Assembly (NCBI GenBank): GCA_015075075.1
Contig: JABTVA010000003.1
Span: 1 to 38,618, forward strand
DNA from: Deltaproteobacteria bacterium
Lineage (GTDB): Bacteria; Desulfobacterota; GWC2-55-46
DNA length: 38,618 bases
Reading direction: 5' to 3'
Positions 16,301 to 23,494 of the stretch are shown piece after piece; position 1 is the first letter of the stretch, and each line of letters begins with the position of its first letter. The translations under genes were made by a program, and so were the position numbers. Under the pieces are notes generated by a model. The model was not told where the DNA came from, ran no database searches, and was given only the letters and a program-made list of their open reading frames with translations.

Positions 16301-17431
16301 ATGAAAAGATATCTTATACTCGCGGTCGCCGCCGCTTCGGCAGGCCTGATCGCCATGAGCGTCTCTGAAGCGGCAACGAACTTTGCAACAGACTTCCAGG
16401 ACGGCACCTCGGCAAGCGGCATAGGCAAGTCGAGGCACAACCTCGGAGCCCTCGGCGGCCCGATGCGGACCAACAGCACGACCGAAATATGCGTGTTCTG
16501 CCATACCCCTCACCACTCCAACGTGGACGGTTTCGCGGCTAATGAGAAAGTGCCCCTCTGGAACAGGACAAATTCTACCAACGCCTACACGCCATACGGC
16601 ACGACTGTCGCAGGCACGATGGTCGCGCAGGTCGGCGGCGGCACGCTGGCGTGCCTGAGCTGCCATGACGGCGTAACCACCTTCGACAACCTGGTGAACG
16701 CGCCCGGCAAGGGCCTCAACACCGGAAGACAGTACTGGAAATTCGCCATGGGTGTTGACGGCGCGGGCAACAACGAGGACCCGTGGGCAGGCTCTGGAAG
16801 ATACCGTAGCGCCCTCGGCTGTAGCGGCGGCAGCTGCCACAAGAACGCTGGCGACTGGTCTTACGGCGACGACTATATCGGCAGGCTCAATATCGGCGGC
16901 AGGACCGGCGAGTCCGGCGGGCGCGGCTTCGGCACCATCTACGGCGAGGGCCTCAGTAACGACCACCCGGTCTCAATAACCTACTACGGCTCGGACCACG
17001 TTGACGGCGGAAAGGCCAGCCTCAGGGACTCCAGTACTCCGCTGGCCAGCATCGACCTGGCCTCGGACGTGTGGTCGACTTCGCATGCCGCCGTCCAGGC
17101 CGACGGCAACCTTACCCAGAACCGCTGGGCGGTCAACGGTTTCATCACCAACAACGCCACCATCGGCGACCTCCTGAGAAACAACAAGGTCGAGTGCACA
17201 AGCTGCCACGACCCGCATTTCAAGAACACCAGCTGGGACGAAGTCAAATCCACCTGGGTATCCGACGGGTCTGACTGGTACACCTACACGAACGATTACA
17301 GTGAGACAAAGTGGATGCAGTGGACCTCCTGGTGCGGCAATGACGGCGAGAAGTGCTCCGACGGCCAGTTCCTCAGAAGGGTCGGCGGCAACACCGGCTC
17401 CGGCGTCTGCAAGACCTGCCACAATAAATAA
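16301..17431 (+). CDS. Exported multiheme c-type cytochrome (five heme sites)
   Basis: A signal peptide (MKRYLILAVAAASAGLIAMS, cleaved after SEA) is followed by heme motifs CVFCH (64-68), CLSCH (118-122), a CX4CH site CSGGSCH (174-180), CTSCH (299-303) and CKTCH (370-374). The 'CVFCHTPHH' and 'CLSCHDGV' contexts belong to the doubled-CXXCH type of periplasmic cytochromes. The ends RHNLGALGG and FLRRVGGNTGSGVCKTCHNK are shared with copies at 5470 and 33516. This copy is 70 residues longer; the extra CX4CH region near 150-195 is absent from the others. It is likely an electron carrier in the periplasm. Its gene has a regulated promoter, a ribosome site AAAGGAA and a strong terminator. Confidence 0.9.
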   Translation: MKRYLILAVAAASAGLIAMSVSEAATNFATDFQDGTSASGIGKSRHNLGALGGPMRTNSTTEICVFCHTPHHSNVDGFAANEKVPLWNRTNSTNAYTPYGTTVAGTMVAQVGGGTLACLSCHDGVTTFDNLVNAPGKGLNTGRQYWKFAMGVDGAGNNEDPWAGSGRYRSALGCSGGSCHKNAGDWSYGDDYIGRLNIGGRTGESGGRGFGTIYGEGLSNDHPVSITYYGSDHVDGGKASLRDSSTPLASIDLASDVWSTSHAAVQADGNLTQNRWAVNGFITNNATIGDLLRNNKVECTSCHDPHFKNTSWDEVKSTWVSDGSDWYTYTNDYSETKWMQWTSWCGNDGEKCSDGQFLRRVGGNTGSGVCKTCHNK

Positions 17432-17456
17432 TCGAGGCATGGTTCAATGAAGAATG

Positions 17457-17488
17457 ATGCGGGGGCCGTATGGCCCCCGCATTCTTTT
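17457..17488 (+). terminator. Terminator after the five-heme cytochrome
   Basis: ATGCGGGGGCC / GGCCCCCGCAT, an 11-bp perfect stem with 4-nt loop (17457-17482), then TCTTTT. Confidence 0.9.
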
Positions 17489-17553
17489 AAAAGGGATATT
17501 CAGTTCGAACGTCAACTCTGAAAGCTTCAGGGGGCATCGGAAGGTTGCTCTTA

Positions 17554-17790
17554 ATGAAGAAAAAAACTTTCATAAACAGCATTGAGGTCTCGGAGGACTG
17601 GTACAAGCTGACCCCCAGGCAGCAGGAAATCGTGTCGGAAGTCGCCAGGGGGCTTTCAAACAGAGAAATCTCGGAGCGCCTTTTCATAACGGAGCAGACG
17701 GTCAAGGACCATCTGCATAGCATTTTCTGCAGGGTAGGCGTACGCAACCGCACCGAGCTGGTTTCCAGGATATTCGGCTTGAAAAAGTAG
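17554..17790 (+). CDS. Stand-alone LuxR/GerE-type HTH protein
   Basis: The 78-residue protein is essentially one GerE helix-turn-helix domain: 'LTPRQQEIVSEVARGLSN', REISERLFITEQTVKDHLHS, then IFCRVGVRNRTELV. There is no receiver or ligand domain, unlike ordinary NarL/LuxR regulators, so it may need a partner or respond only through its level. ATG at 17554 is preferred (GGAAGG about 9 nt upstream) over the TTG at 17545. It sits just after the cytochrome terminator on the same strand and is followed by repeat B2, whose hairpins probably terminate it. A role in cytochrome control is suggested only by position. Confidence 0.75.
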   Translation: MKKKTFINSIEVSEDWYKLTPRQQEIVSEVARGLSNREISERLFITEQTVKDHLHSIFCRVGVRNRTELVSRIFGLKK

Positions 17791-17867
17791 CAGGGTGTTG
17801 AAAAACACCCTGCATTCCGGCCAGGCCGTGTTTGAAAAAGTCCAGGAAGGACTTTTTCAACATCCTG
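17789..17867. repeat. Type B inverted-repeat element, copy B2
   Basis: The ends are CAGGGTGTTGAAAAA (17791-17805) and TTTTTCAACATCCTG (17853-17867), 14 of 15 complementary. It contains two perfect hairpins, GCAGGGTGTT..AACACCCTGC and GAAAAAGTCC..GGACTTTTTC. The second half is nearly identical to the element nested at 3716-3868. It probably also terminates the HTH gene. Confidence 0.85.
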
Positions 17868-18020
17868 ATAGGCGTTTAAGCCCAGGTCCCCGGAGGAACG
17901 GCCCCAACATGCCCTGCTCGGCCATGCGTTCGGCCTCACCCCGTGGTCTTTTCCCGCGGCCTTGCAGCCACCTGTCACAAGGACTTTCAGATCTTCAGGC
18001 GCGCATGCCGTAAGAAAAGC

Positions 18021-18815
18021 CTATCCTGCGGACACGGGTTTACTGTGCTTGCCCCTCAGCTCCTTGAAAAGAACTGCTACGAAGACCACAAGAAGCGCGC
18101 CTTGCACGGCTATCCCCTCGATTGTCGGGTAAACCCTGAGGAATTTCAAACCCTGCATGTTCTCGACCGGGCTTATGCTCATGATGCCTGCTTTCTGCAG
18201 CTCCCAAATGCCGTGGCCCGCGAGCGTGAATGAGATGAAATACAGGAGCAGGGCGGTAGCTTTGAAGAAGACGCCAGAAGGGATCCGCTTGACTGTGGAT
18301 TCGAGCGCCAGGAATACGAACGCAAGAAGGGCCAGGCCCGTCAGAAAGCCCGTGATTATCGTGCCGGTCTCATCACGGTAAACAGAGTGAAGCGCCTGGT
18401 AGAAGATCACGGTTTCAGCGCCCTCCCGGTAGACCGTGAGGAACGAGGTGAAGGAAAGGGCGAAAATGCCCGTTTTCCCGGCGGACCCCCTTGCCTTCCC
18501 GTCGATATACTCGTGCCATTTTTCCGCGTCGGCCATGCGCAAAAACCAGTACCCGACAAAGACGAGCAAGGCTGACGCGGCAAGCATCGTGATCCCCTCA
18601 ATCGCCTCCCTCGCGTCACCGGATCTGATGAAAAGCACCTGGACCAATGCCACGGTAAGGAAGCTTGCGGCAATGGCGACCAGCGCACCGACGTAAATGG
18701 AGCGTATCTTCTCGGCTTGGCCGGTCCTTTTCAGATAGGCGCATATTGCGCTTATGACGATTATCGCCTCGAAGCCGGCCCTGATTATCAAGAATACTGA
18801 TTTTAGAAAAAGCAT
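18021..18815 (-). CDS. FTR1-family iron permease-like membrane protein
   Basis: The 264-residue protein has about seven membrane segments. The second iron motif is intact (YREGAETVIF, REGAE at 130-134). The first is RAGFE (12-16) instead of REGxE, so one of the glutamates that bind iron in Ftr1/EfeU is replaced by alanine. The ATG at 18815 is chosen because it places the first motif in the first helix as in the family; the longer frame begins with TTG. FTR1 proteins import iron, usually with an oxidase or periplasmic partner; none is seen here. A promoter (TTGATA, 17 bases, TATATT) lies at 18891-18863. Confidence 0.8.
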   Translation of the reverse strand: MLFLKSVFLIIRAGFEAIIVISAICAYLKRTGQAEKIRSIYVGALVAIAASFLTVALVQVLFIRSGDAREAIEGITMLAASALLVFVGYWFLRMADAEKWHEYIDGKARGSAGKTGIFALSFTSFLTVYREGAETVIFYQALHSVYRDETGTIITGFLTGLALLAFVFLALESTVKRIPSGVFFKATALLLYFISFTLAGHGIWELQKAGIMSISPVENMQGLKFLRVYPTIEGIAVQGALLVVFVAVLFKELRGKHSKPVSAG

Positions 18816-18862
18816 ATAGAATCGCCGTCCATTGAGAGCTATCAGCCTATTGACCAAGATAA

Positions 18863-18891
18863 AATATAACAAATACAACTAACATTATCAA
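18863..18891 (-). promoter_or_regulatory. Promoter of the FTR1-like gene
   Basis: Minus strand TTGATA (18891-18886), 17-base spacer, TATATT (18868-18863), about 50 nt before the ATG. The region is very AT-rich but no clear Fur box was seen. Confidence 0.55.
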
Positions 18892-19033
18892 TGCGATTCC
18901 GCAGTCGCATAAGAAAACGGTCAAGTCCATATTCCGGGGAGGATTTCATCTCGGCTACAGTGGGGCCTTTTTTCTCCCGACCTTTTCTTCTGACTTTTAT
19001 CCTGACCGCGTCCCGGATAAGTCCGAGTTTTAG

Positions 19034-19165
19034 CAGGCTGCTCAAAAAGCTCCAGATGCGAGGCCCCTATCGGAACAGTGGAACTCAGAATGAGGCGTAC
19101 TTTTGTGTACGCCGGAGTGACGAGAGAGACGTAGCTTTGACGGAGATGGACTTTCAGCAGCTCAG
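19034..19165. repeat. Type A inverted-repeat element, copy A2 (uninterrupted)
   Basis: It begins CAGGCTGCTCAAAAAGCTCC and contains GATGCGAGGCCCC, AATGAGGCGTACTTTTGTG and CGCCGGAGTGA as in A1, here contiguous. The right end (GACTTTCAGCAGCTCAG) is degenerate. This copy shows what A1 looked like before type B inserted. Confidence 0.75.
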
Positions 19166-19173
19166 TTGAGATT

Positions 19174-19204
19174 AAAAGCCCCGGAACAGGTCCGGGGCTT
19201 TTTA
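19174..19204. terminator. Strong bidirectional terminator
   Basis: AAAAGCCCCGGA / TCCGGGGCTTTT, a 12-bp perfect stem with 5-nt loop and T-runs on both sides. On the minus strand it would end the Lys-rich gene. Confidence 0.85.
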
Positions 19205-19228
19205 GTTTCGATGCAAGCTCTGCTGCCC

Positions 19229-19795
19229 TCAGCCCACGGTCGGGACCGGGCGCTTGCCATGCTTTTTGAATGACTTTCAGGGTTGTGCTTTTTGTACTTG
19301 TTATAATGAGGCATTGTCTTCAGCTTCTTGGCCTTTATGAACTTCTTTTTGCTGTCGTGCTTGCTCGGCTTGCAGACGGTATTTTTCTTGTTGTGCTTCT
19401 TTGGTGCTTCTTATGCAGGGAGATCTTCTTCTTGCTCTTCTTGGTGAAATGCTTCCCGTCAGGTTTGGTGCAGCCGTTCAGGTTGCCGTTCACATAGCCG
19501 TTGCCGACGCCCTTTCCGTATATCCAGCCCTTGCCCTTGCTTATGCCGTTGTTCTTCTTGTGCTTCTTCTTGCCATAGTGAGCCAGCTCATGCTGACTTG
19601 CTTCGTGTTTCTTGCCGTGCTTGAGGAATGACTTCTTTTTGGTTTGAAGTTCCGCCCTTGCCATAAGAGCTGCTGGTGCTTTTGCCGTACGAGCGTTCTA
19701 TCGTGGTGCCGCCGGCGCTATGGGCGCCACGTTAAAGCAAAGAAAGACCTGACTGAGAACAGGAGTGCTGTGGATACGGCACAAGGAACTGCCCG
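19229..19795 (-). pseudogene. Frameshifted Lys/His/Gly-rich, probably exported protein
   Basis: On the minus strand, after a ribosome-site-like AAGGAGG near 19806, a signal-peptide-like stretch (STALLFSVRSFFALT) leads, through frame changes, into AHSAGGTTIERSYGKSTSSS, KKSFLKHGKKHEASQHELAH, GISKGKGWIYGKGVGNGYVN, CKPSKHDSKKKFIKAKKLK, HYNKYKKHN and finally SFKKHGKRPVPTVG before a stop at 19231. At least three single-base indels are needed. The unit 'KSFxKHGK' occurs near both ends, hinting at internal duplication. I know no family; the composition suggests nucleic-acid or polyanion binding or a metal-binding matrix protein. Extent and start are approximate. Confidence 0.5.
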
Positions 19796-20042
19796 CGTAT
19801 TCCCTCCTTGTTTTCAGTCGTCTCTGTGCTTATGTAAAAAAGCCTAATCACAAAAGAACTCTGGTGCAAGTAGCTTGGGAAAATCGGCCCGCGGCGATGA
19901 TCGCGGACTTTAACGCGGCTGGAAAATGCTTATACCTGGCGCAGGCTACGGCATAAGAAGAGGGACAGGAAGCGTGAAACAAAAGGCGGACCGAAGCCCG
20001 CCCTGGTGAGGCGATAAACACGTGCCAATCCGTTATCTCTAT

Positions 20043-20176
20043 CAGGATGTTGAAAAACTATGTGTCATTCTGAGCGAAGTGAAGAATCTCGGCGCCAATA
20101 AAATCAATGAACTACGAGATTCTTCGTCGCTTCGGCTCCTCAGAATGACAGCCCTCGGGACTTTTTCAGCAACCTG
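20043..20176. repeat. Type C inverted-repeat element
   Basis: The ends CAGGATGTTGAAAAA and TTTTTCAGCAACCTG match the type A/B terminal consensus. The core is different: GTCATTCTGAGCGAAG..GAAGAATCTCG faces CGAGATTCTTCGTCG..CTCAGAATGAC, giving a long hairpin. It lies just downstream of the phosphofructokinase stop codon and may terminate that operon. Confidence 0.8.
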
Positions 20177-20188
20177 CTAAGCGCTGAC

Positions 20189-21217
20189 TCAGCCGAAGAA
20201 AATCTGGGCCGTACGGAGCATCTCGAGGTCCACGGTCTTGAGCTCGGCGGTGGCCTCCTTCAACGAGACGTCAACGACCTTGTTCCCCTGGAGCGCGACC
20301 ATCCTCCCGTACTTTCCGTCGTGCACCATCTCGATGGCCTTCACCCCGAAGCGCGTTGCGAGCACCCTGTCGTAGGCGGTCGGGGTGCCGCCCCTCTGGA
20401 GATGGCCGAGGACCACGTACCGCGACTCGACGCCGAGCCTCTTTTCTATCTCGTTCGCGAGGAACTCGCCGACCCCGCCGAGCCGCGCGTGCCCGAAGGC
20501 GTCGAGCGCCTTGTCCTTTGTTATCATGCCGCCGGCCCCCTTTGGGTAGGCGCCCTCGGCGGCAACGATGAGGCTGAAATACTTGCCGGCCTCCCTCCGC
20601 TTCACGACGTATCCGCAGACCTCGTCCATGTCAAAGGGCTGCTCGGGGATGAGTATCACGTCCGCGCCGCCGGCCATGCCGCCGTATACCGCTATCCACC
20701 CGGCGTGCCTGCCCATCACCTCGACCACCATCACCCTCTGGTGCGCCTCGGTGGTCGAGTGGAGCCTGTCGAGCGCCCAGGTCACTATGCTCACGGCTGT
20801 GTCGAAGCCGAAGGTGAAATCGGTCCCCGAGAGGTCGTTGTCTATGGTCTTCGGCACGCCGACGGTCTTAACGCCTTTTTCATGGAGCTTCGAGGCAACG
20901 CTCAAGGTGTCGTCGCCCCCTATGCAGACGAGGGCGTCGAGCTTCAATTCATCAAGGTTCCTGAAGAGCTTCTCGGCGTCCCTGGGGTCCTTCAGGGGGT
21001 TCGTGCGCGAGGTGCCGAGTATGGTCCCTCCGAGTGGCAGGAGGCCAGAGACCGACTCCCTCGTAAGCCTGATCGTCCTGGCCTCGACGAGCCCCCTCCA
21101 GCCCTCGCGTATCCCCGTGAACTCGTGCCCGAGCTGGAGCCCTCTCTTCACGACCGACCTGATGACCGCGTTAAGCCCGGGGCAGTCGCCTCCCCCGGTA
21201 AGTATGCCGATATTCAT
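20189..21217 (-). CDS. 6-phosphofructokinase, pyrophosphate-type signature
   Basis: The 342-residue start MNIGILTGGGDCPGLNAVI is preceded by GGAGGGGG. The catalytic motif is intact (PKTIDNDL, 122-129) and MGRHAGW (168-174) is present. The cofactor-discriminating positions read GGDDT (100-104), with Asp103 where ATP enzymes have Gly, and Lys123 where ATP enzymes have Gly (PGTIDND). Both are hallmarks of pyrophosphate-dependent or mixed-substrate group III enzymes. The protein therefore probably makes fructose 1,6-bisphosphate reversibly with PPi. It is the last gene of a leftward run after the kinase and Crp/Fnr genes (88 bp from the kinase). Confidence 0.85.
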   Translation of the reverse strand: MNIGILTGGGDCPGLNAVIRSVVKRGLQLGHEFTGIREGWRGLVEARTIRLTRESVSGLLPLGGTILGTSRTNPLKDPRDAEKLFRNLDELKLDALVCIGGDDTLSVASKLHEKGVKTVGVPKTIDNDLSGTDFTFGFDTAVSIVTWALDRLHSTTEAHQRVMVVEVMGRHAGWIAVYGGMAGGADVILIPEQPFDMDEVCGYVVKRREAGKYFSLIVAAEGAYPKGAGGMITKDKALDAFGHARLGGVGEFLANEIEKRLGVESRYVVLGHLQRGGTPTAYDRVLATRFGVKAIEMVHDGKYGRMVALQGNKVVDVSLKEATAELKTVDLEMLRTAQIFFG

Positions 21218-21305
21218 CCGTCCCCCTCCGTTCTGCATGCCTCGATTTACGCGCTTTTCGAACTCCGCCCCTGTTCGCTGCCGTATATGAATCCTCAATG
21301 CAAAA

Positions 21306-22742
21306 TCATGATGCGGCATGCTGGCCCGTGGCCCCCGCAAGCGGGAGGCTCACGACGAAGGTGGAGCCCTTTCCGGGCTCGCTCTCCACGTCTATCGAGC
21401 CGCCGTGGGCAAGCGCTATCTCCTTACAGATGCTCAGGCCAAGCCCGGCCCCGTGCACGTCCCTCGTCCGGACCTTGTCCACGCGGTAGAACCTGTCGAA
21501 GACGTAAGGGAGGTCCTCCTTCGAGATGCCTACTCCGCTGTCCCTGACCCTGAAGAGGGCCTTCCCGCCCTCCTCCGTCAGGAAGAGCTCGACCCTTCCG
21601 CCCCTGGGCGTGTACTTTATGGCGTTGTCGATGAGGTTGAAGACGAGCTGGCTTACCCTCACGAGGTCGCCATTTATTACAAGCGGCTTATTCTCAATGA
21701 TATCCAACTGTATTCCGCTGTCAAGGGCGCGTCTTTTGAGCTGGTCGTGCCTTTCGGCGACGACCCTGTCGAGGCCGACCTTCTCCTTCGCGGTGGCCCC
21801 CTTTTCAACGTCCATCTTCGCGAGGTCAAGAAGGTTCCTCACGATGTAGCTCATCCTGTCTATCTCCTCCAGGCTCGATTCCAGGACCTCCCTCATGTAT
21901 GCGGTATCGCCCCTGGAGCGGAGCGCTATCTCCATCTCGCCCTTAAGTATCGTAAGCGGTGTCTTAAGCTCGTGGGAAGCGTCGGCCGTGAACTGCTTTA
22001 TCTGCTTGAAGGAGTTCTCGAGCCTCTCTATCATCTCGTTCATGGTGGCAGTGAGCCTGCCTATCTCGTCCTGGGGCCCGGCAGCGGGTATGCGCTCATT
22101 GAGGTTCTCCGCCTTTATCCTCCTTGCGGCCTCGGTTATGGTCTTGACGGGCTTCAAGGCCTTCTTCGCGAGGAACGAGCCAACGGCCGCCGCGATGATG
22201 ACCGACGCGAATATGGCGGAGATGAGGATGTACGCCATGGAATGGAATATCTCGTCCATCCCCTCGAGGGAGGACCCCACCTGCACGATCATCACGAGCC
22301 GGTTGTCTCCGATCATTACGGGTTTCGTCACTACCCGGACGGGATACCTGCCGATGTTCCTTACGACCTCGTAGGTCGTGGCCCCGCCCAAGGCCGCGTG
22401 GTAGGTGCCCTTCGTAAGCGGTAGCCTGAAGTTGTCGAGGTTGGAGGACCTGGCGACTATCTCGCCGTGAGGGTCGAGGACCTGTATGAAGTTGCCGGTG
22501 GTCCTTACGCCGAAGAACCTGCCGAGTATTATGTCGAAGTCCCTCGGCAGGAATATCTCGCCGGACGGCCTTATGATGGTGTGGGTCATCATGTTGGCGA
22601 CGGAGCTTATCTGGTCGTCCATGCGGTAGATGAATATCTTGAGGAGCGAGTACGAGAAGACGGCGCCGAAGGCTATGAGGCTCACGAAGAGGAGCGATGT
22701 GTACCAGAGCGTGAGTTTTGTGCGGATGGAGAAATTCATCAA
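21306..22742 (-). CDS. Orphan membrane sensor histidine kinase
   Basis: The architecture of the 478 residues is: membrane segment 11-33, periplasmic sensor about 40-165, second membrane segment 168-190, HAMP 191-245, then HisKA with FTADASHELKTPL (phospho-acceptor His257), and HATPase with NLIDNAIKY (N box, Asn373), DSGVGIS (G1), VFDRFYRVD (F) and GAGLGLSICKEIA (G2). It is closest in layout to CusS/heavy-metal-type kinases. All catalytic motifs are intact. No response regulator gene is adjacent; the neighbour is a Crp/Fnr regulator 38 bp upstream, so the partner must be elsewhere. Confidence 0.9.
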   Translation of the reverse strand: MMNFSIRTKLTLWYTSLLFVSLIAFGAVFSYSLLKIFIYRMDDQISSVANMMTHTIIRPSGEIFLPRDFDIILGRFFGVRTTGNFIQVLDPHGEIVARSSNLDNFRLPLTKGTYHAALGGATTYEVVRNIGRYPVRVVTKPVMIGDNRLVMIVQVGSSLEGMDEIFHSMAYILISAIFASVIIAAAVGSFLAKKALKPVKTITEAARRIKAENLNERIPAAGPQDEIGRLTATMNEMIERLENSFKQIKQFTADASHELKTPLTILKGEMEIALRSRGDTAYMREVLESSLEEIDRMSYIVRNLLDLAKMDVEKGATAKEKVGLDRVVAERHDQLKRRALDSGIQLDIIENKPLVINGDLVRVSQLVFNLIDNAIKYTPRGGRVELFLTEEGGKALFRVRDSGVGISKEDLPYVFDRFYRVDKVRTRDVHGAGLGLSICKEIALAHGGSIDVESEPGKGSTFVVSLPLAGATGQHAAS

Positions 22743-22780
22743 AATGCTTTCACCGCCCCTGCGGGGCGGGACCGGCGCCC

Positions 22781-23494
22781 CTATTCACCGAGCTCCTTGA
22801 GCCTTGAGAGCGAGTTTATGACTATTTCCTTCCGCCTTATGTCGATTATGCCCTCTTCCTTGAAGCTCTTCAGGAGCCTTATCGACGTCTCCTGCGTTAT
22901 GCCGAGGAGCTCCGCTATCTCGAGCCTCGAAAGCGTAAGGTTGAGCTTGACGGCGCCGTCCTCCTTGACCCCGTAATCGGTCGCGAGGGTGTAGAGGAGG
23001 TGCGCGAGCTTCTCCCTGGCATTCAGGAGCCCGAGGCGGCTTATCCTCTCGTAGGCGCTGTTGAGCTCCTTGCCCAGCGCGATGATAAGCTTCCGGGCGA
23101 TGGCCGGCTCGGTCTCAAGTATCTTGAAGAGCGCGTGCCGGTCGATGTAGCAGAGGTCGCAGTCCTCCATGGAGACGGCGGTGTTCTTGTAGGTGCGCGC
23201 GTTATAGAAGACCTCGAAGCCGAGAAGGTCTCCGGGATCGAGTATCTTTATTATATGCTCCTTCCCCGTGGAGGACGACCTTACGAGCTTGACCCTGCCG
23301 GCCCTCAAGATGTAGATGCCGGTGCAGTCGTCGCCTTCCATGAAGACTATGCCGCGCTTCTTGTAATTGTTTACGACTACCGCTTCCTTGAAGGCCTCGA
23401 GCTGTTTTTCGTTCAGGCCGGTGAAAAGGGTGTTCTCCCTTATGTGGCACCTGCAGAGCGCGCAGACCGATTCCTTGTCCAGCGTGGTTTTCAT
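22781..23494 (-). CDS. Crp/Fnr-family transcriptional regulator with N-terminal cysteines
   Basis: A cyclic-nucleotide-binding-like beta barrel (about 22-120, including GIYILRAGRVKLVR and LDPGDLLGFEVFY) is joined by a dimer helix to a winged HTH with LTLSRLEIAELLGITQETS (187-204). N-terminal cysteines at 11, 14 and 16 (CALCRC) together with Cys112 and Cys115 in the barrel recall the iron-sulphur ligands of FNR, although the spacing differs (FNR has C-X2-C-X5-C plus a distal Cys). An oxygen- or redox-sensing role is therefore plausible inference. The start codon overlaps the stop of the GHL13 gene (ATGA), so translation is coupled. Confidence 0.85.
   Translation of the reverse strand: MKTTLDKESVCALCRCHIRENTLFTGLNEKQLEAFKEAVVVNNYKKRGIVFMEGDDCTGIYILRAGRVKLVRSSSTGKEHIIKILDPGDLLGFEVFYNARTYKNTAVSMEDCDLCYIDRHALFKILETEPAIARKLIIALGKELNSAYERISRLGLLNAREKLAHLLYTLATDYGVKEDGAVKLNLTLSRLEIAELLGITQETSIRLLKSFKEEGIIDIRRKEIVINSLSRLKELGE

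Noticed and set aside
15877..16368. Open frame of 163 codons across the cytochrome leader
   Set aside because: It starts within the promoter, overlaps the cytochrome signal peptide in another frame and has no family-like sequence or ribosome site.
20321..21547. Long plus-strand open frames opposite pfk and the histidine kinase (also 21318-22424)
   Set aside because: They are antisense shadows of well-recognised genes in high-GC sequence; composition is Pro/Arg/Val/Leu-biased and no motif occurs.
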